Positions 60,445 to 64,000 of a stretch of 64,000 bases of DNA are shown piece after piece. The notes under the pieces are model-generated. The model searched no databases, was not told the DNA's origin, and saw only the letters and a program-made list of their open reading frames with translations. The translations under genes and the position numbers were made by a program. The stretch is taken from contig NZ_CAXBBQ010000004.1 of assembly GCF_963974575.1 (NCBI RefSeq), forward strand, positions 310,001-374,000. The letters are read 5' to 3'. The DNA comes from Sphingosinicella sp963974575 (lineage in GTDB: Bacteria; Pseudomonadota; Alphaproteobacteria; Sphingomonadales; Sphingomonadaceae). Position 1 is the first letter of the stretch. Every line of letters starts with the position of its first letter.

Positions 60445-61197
60445 ATGACCATGGGCAAACTCATTCTTGTCGGCGCCGGGCCGGGTGATCCGGACCTGCT
60501 GACGCTGCGCGCTGCGCGGGCGCTCGGCCTTGCCGATGTCGTCGTGCACGACGGGCTCGTCGATGCGCGCGTGCTTGCCCTTGCGCCGCATGACGCCCGC
60601 CGCATCAGCGTCGCCAAGCGGCGTGCGCGCCACACGATGGCGCAAGACGACATCAACGCGCTGCTCGTCGCCGAGGCGAAGGCCGGAAACACCGTCGTGC
60701 GCCTGAAGGGCGGCGACCCGTTCATCTTCGGGCGCGGCGGCGAGGAAGTGGAAGCTGCGCGCGCCGCGGGCGTGCCCGTGGAGGTCGTCCCCGGCATCTC
60801 CTCGCCGCTCGGCGCGGCGGCCGAAGCGCTGATGCCGCTGACGCACCGCGACCATGCGTCCATCGTCAGCTTCGTCGCCGGACAGTGCAAGGGCCTCACC
60901 GAACAGAATTGGGCGGGGCTTGCGGGTAAGGGCCGCACGCTTGTCATCTACATGGGCGTCGCCACCGCCGCCGCCATCGCGGAAAAGCTGATGGGGGATG
61001 GGCTGACGCCGGACGTGCCGGTCGCGATTCTCGAGCGCGGCACGCTACCGGGCGCGCGCGTCATCCGCAGCCTCCTCGCCGACCTTGAAGGCAGCGTCGT
61101 GCGGCATGGCGTGAAAAGCCCGGCGCTTATCGTCGTCGGCGCGGTCGCCGCGCTTGGTGCGGACGTGGACATCAGAAAACTGGAGATGCAGGCGTGA
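60445..61197 (+). CDS. cobA: Uroporphyrinogen-III C-methyltransferase
   Basis: SUMT methylates uroporphyrinogen III twice to precorrin-2, the branch to siroheme, the cofactor of the sulfite reductase encoded downstream. LVGAGPGDPDLLTLRA, VVRLKGGDPFIFGRGGEE and SFVAGQCKG are the SAM- and substrate-binding motifs. The 250 residues are a stand-alone SUMT, without the CysG oxidase/chelatase domain. ATG 60445 or 60451 is the start; both have weak ribosome-binding sites. It overlaps DUF2849 by four bases (GTGA). Confidence 0.94.
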   Translation: MTMGKLILVGAGPGDPDLLTLRAARALGLADVVVHDGLVDARVLALAPHDARRISVAKRRARHTMAQDDINALLVAEAKAGNTVVRLKGGDPFIFGRGGEEVEAARAAGVPVEVVPGISSPLGAAAEALMPLTHRDHASIVSFVAGQCKGLTEQNWAGLAGKGRTLVIYMGVATAAAIAEKLMGDGLTPDVPVAILERGTLPGARVIRSLLADLEGSVVRHGVKSPALIVVGAVAALGADVDIRKLEMQA

Positions 61198-61489
61198 AGC
61201 TGCTTACCGGAAACGATCTCAAGACCGGCGATGTAGTCTGGTGGACGGGCAGCGACTGGTCGCGCCATGTCGCCGACGCGGTGGACGTCGATGGCCACGG
61301 CGAGGCGATTGCCGCCGCCGAGGAAGCCGCGCGCCGCGTGAACGCACCCTATGTGATCGACGGTGAGGCCACCCCCGATGGCCCCCGCCCCGGCCATATC
61401 AAGGACCGGATTCGTGCTCTCGGCCCCACCGTGCGGCTCGACCTCAATATCAAGCCCGCCGATCCGAAGGCGGGAAGCTGGGTGATCTG

Positions 61490-61490
<1 letters not shown>
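61194..61490 (+). CDS. DUF2849 protein of the sulfite reductase operon
   Basis: A 98-residue protein (GNDLKTGDVVWWTGSDWSRH and IKDRIRALGPTVRLDLNIKP) of family DUF2849, nearly always located between cobA and cysI in alphaproteobacteria. A role in delivering siroheme or in sulfite reductase assembly is inferred from position. The GTG start overlaps the cobA stop, and its stop shares a base with the cysI start (TGATG). Confidence 0.88.
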
Positions 61491-63116
<1,626 letters not shown>

Positions 63117-63124
<8 letters not shown>

Positions 63125-63542
63125 CGCACTTCGCTTCCGCGACGACGCCGCGCACGAAGAACCGGCGGTGACGCTTGACGCCTTCCTCGGGCAGAGCAAC
63201 GCCACCGCCGTGCGGCTGGAGTCGGACGAGGATGCGCGGAAACTGATCCCGCATCTCGGCCAGCTTGCCCTGATCGAAATCGCATTTCCGAAGTTCCGCG
63301 ACGGGCGGGGCTATTCAGCGGCGCGTATCCTGCGCGAAGCCGGGTACACCGGCGAACTGCGCGCGGCGGGCGACGTGCTCGTCGATCAGATTCCGTTCAT
63401 GCGGCGCTGCGGCTTCGACAGTTTCGCGCCCGAGGCCGATATCGATGCCGACGCACTCGGCCGCGCGCTCGCGCGCTACGAGCATGTCTATCAGAAGGCG
63501 GCGGACGGACGTTCGCCGGTGTGGGGCCTCCGTCATGGCTGA
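63117..63542 (+). CDS. DUF934 protein of the sulfite reductase operon
   Basis: A 141-residue protein (IEIAFPKFRDGRGYSAARIL, VDQIPFMRRCGFDSF) of DUF934, often called an oxidoreductase probably involved in sulfite reduction. Its function has not been shown, as far as I know. ATG 63117 lies inside the last eight bases of cysI, and its own stop overlaps cysH by eight, so cysI-DUF934-cysH are tightly coupled. Confidence 0.9.
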
Positions 63543-64000
63543 TGCAGCCCGCAAGCTCGATACCATCGACGTGCGCCCTGCCTACACGCAGGAAGACGCC
63601 GACGCGTTGAACGCGCGCTTTGCAGGCGTCGACACGCTCGAAATGCTGCGCACGGTGTTCGATGAAAAGCTGCTCGGGAAGACGGCGGTCGTTTCCTCGT
63701 TCGGCACGGAGAGCGCGGTGCTCCTGGACCTTATCGCGCGCGTCGATCCGACTGTGCCGGTGGTGTTCGTCGACACGCTGAAGATGTTCCCGGAAACCGA
63801 GCGCTACCGCGTGCAGTTGCTCGACCGGCTGGGGATGACCAATCGCGACGTGGTGACGCCCGATGCCGCCGTCATTGAAGCGAAGGATGCGACCGGGCTG
63901 CGCTGGTCCTACGACCCGGACGGCTGCTGCGCGATCCGCAAGGTGGAGCCGCTCGCGCGGGCCAAGCAGGGCCTCGACAGCTGGATTTCGGGCCGCAAGG
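63535..64000 (+). CDS. cysH: Phosphoadenylyl-sulfate (or adenylyl-sulfate) reductase, truncated by window end
   Basis: CysH reduces PAPS or APS to sulfite with thioredoxin. The 155 codons in view include the PP-loop VVSSFGTESAVLL, VFVDTLKMFPET and DPDGCCAIRKVEPL. The CC pair is one half of the CC...CxxC Fe4S ligands of APS-reducing enzymes, so an APS reductase is favoured; the second half is outside the window. The presence of cysQ at 18 kb shows PAP is still made by the cell. Confidence 0.93.
   Translation, partial: MADAARKLDTIDVRPAYTQEDADALNARFAGVDTLEMLRTVFDEKLLGKTAVVSSFGTESAVLLDLIARVDPTVPVVFVDTLKMFPETERYRVQLLDRLGMTNRDVVTPDAAVIEAKDATGLRWSYDPDGCCAIRKVEPLARAKQGLDSWISGRK

Overview
The window is GC-rich chromosomal DNA from an alphaproteobacterium, most likely of the Sphingomonadales. 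This placement is an inference from gene content: a CcrM-type GANTC methyltransferase with a CtrA-like box, a one-cysteine DksA, the cobA-DUF2849-cysI-DUF934-cysH sulfate-assimilation operon, GlxA-type regulators, a TonB-dependent receptor and POT peptide transporters. I see no tRNA, rRNA, CRISPR array, insertion sequence or phage gene. The region reads as ordinary core and metabolic chromosome, densely packed, with many 4-base ATGA or GTGA gene overlaps.

Layout. 1-5.9 kb (minus strand): glmM-thiD-rnhB, then ccrM-folP and a truncated membrane-anchored protein. 6-15 kb: an AGCS amino-acid symporter with an aldo/keto reductase; an SDR with an NnrU protein; and a POT peptide transporter in an operon with two amidohydrolase-fold proteins, one of which has lost its metal ligands. 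15-19 kb: a TonB receptor, a nitroreductase, and a YtrA-type GntR regulator overlapping cysQ. 18.9-22.7 kb (minus): fliL-fliM with a TPR-like secreted protein, then dksA. 22.8-27.4 kb (plus): a zinc-ribbon protein, tldD, a PNPOx-like protein, DUF2007, and a sigma-54-type promoter driving glnK-amtB. 27.4-34.9 kb: arfB, a sterol desaturase-like protein, a DUF442 phosphatase-like protein, a pgsA-like gene whose best start is AUC, a beta-helix protein and scpA. 34.9-44.2 kb: chrA, a GH84-like glycosidase, two GlxA regulators, a DJ-1/PfpI protein, an alpha/beta hydrolase, a second POT transporter and a DUF885 protein. 44.3-52.8 kb: a membrane-anchored DNA-binding-like TPR protein behind a perfect CtrA box, a PilZ protein behind three tandem hairpins, a K+ channel, a glycosyltransferase, an asparagine-synthase-like protein, and tetR-selO. 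52.8-59.5 kb (minus): arginine succinyltransferase pathway genes astA, astD and astB with an M20 hydrolase and a ThDP enzyme. 59.6-64 kb (plus): an enoyl-CoA hydratase and the sulfate-reduction operon, cut at cysH by the window end.

Themes. Nitrogen acquisition (glnK-amtB, two peptide-transport loci, arginine catabolism) and sulfur assimilation (cobA to cysH, cysQ) account for much of the metabolism. A cell-cycle thread links ccrM, fliLM and the membrane TPR protein through CtrA-like TTAA-N7-TTAA elements of varying quality. The observations I would follow first are the non-coding ones: the ccrM promoter, the three-hairpin element before the PilZ gene, the mutually exclusive hairpins before the sulfur operon, and the AUC start of the pgsA-like gene.
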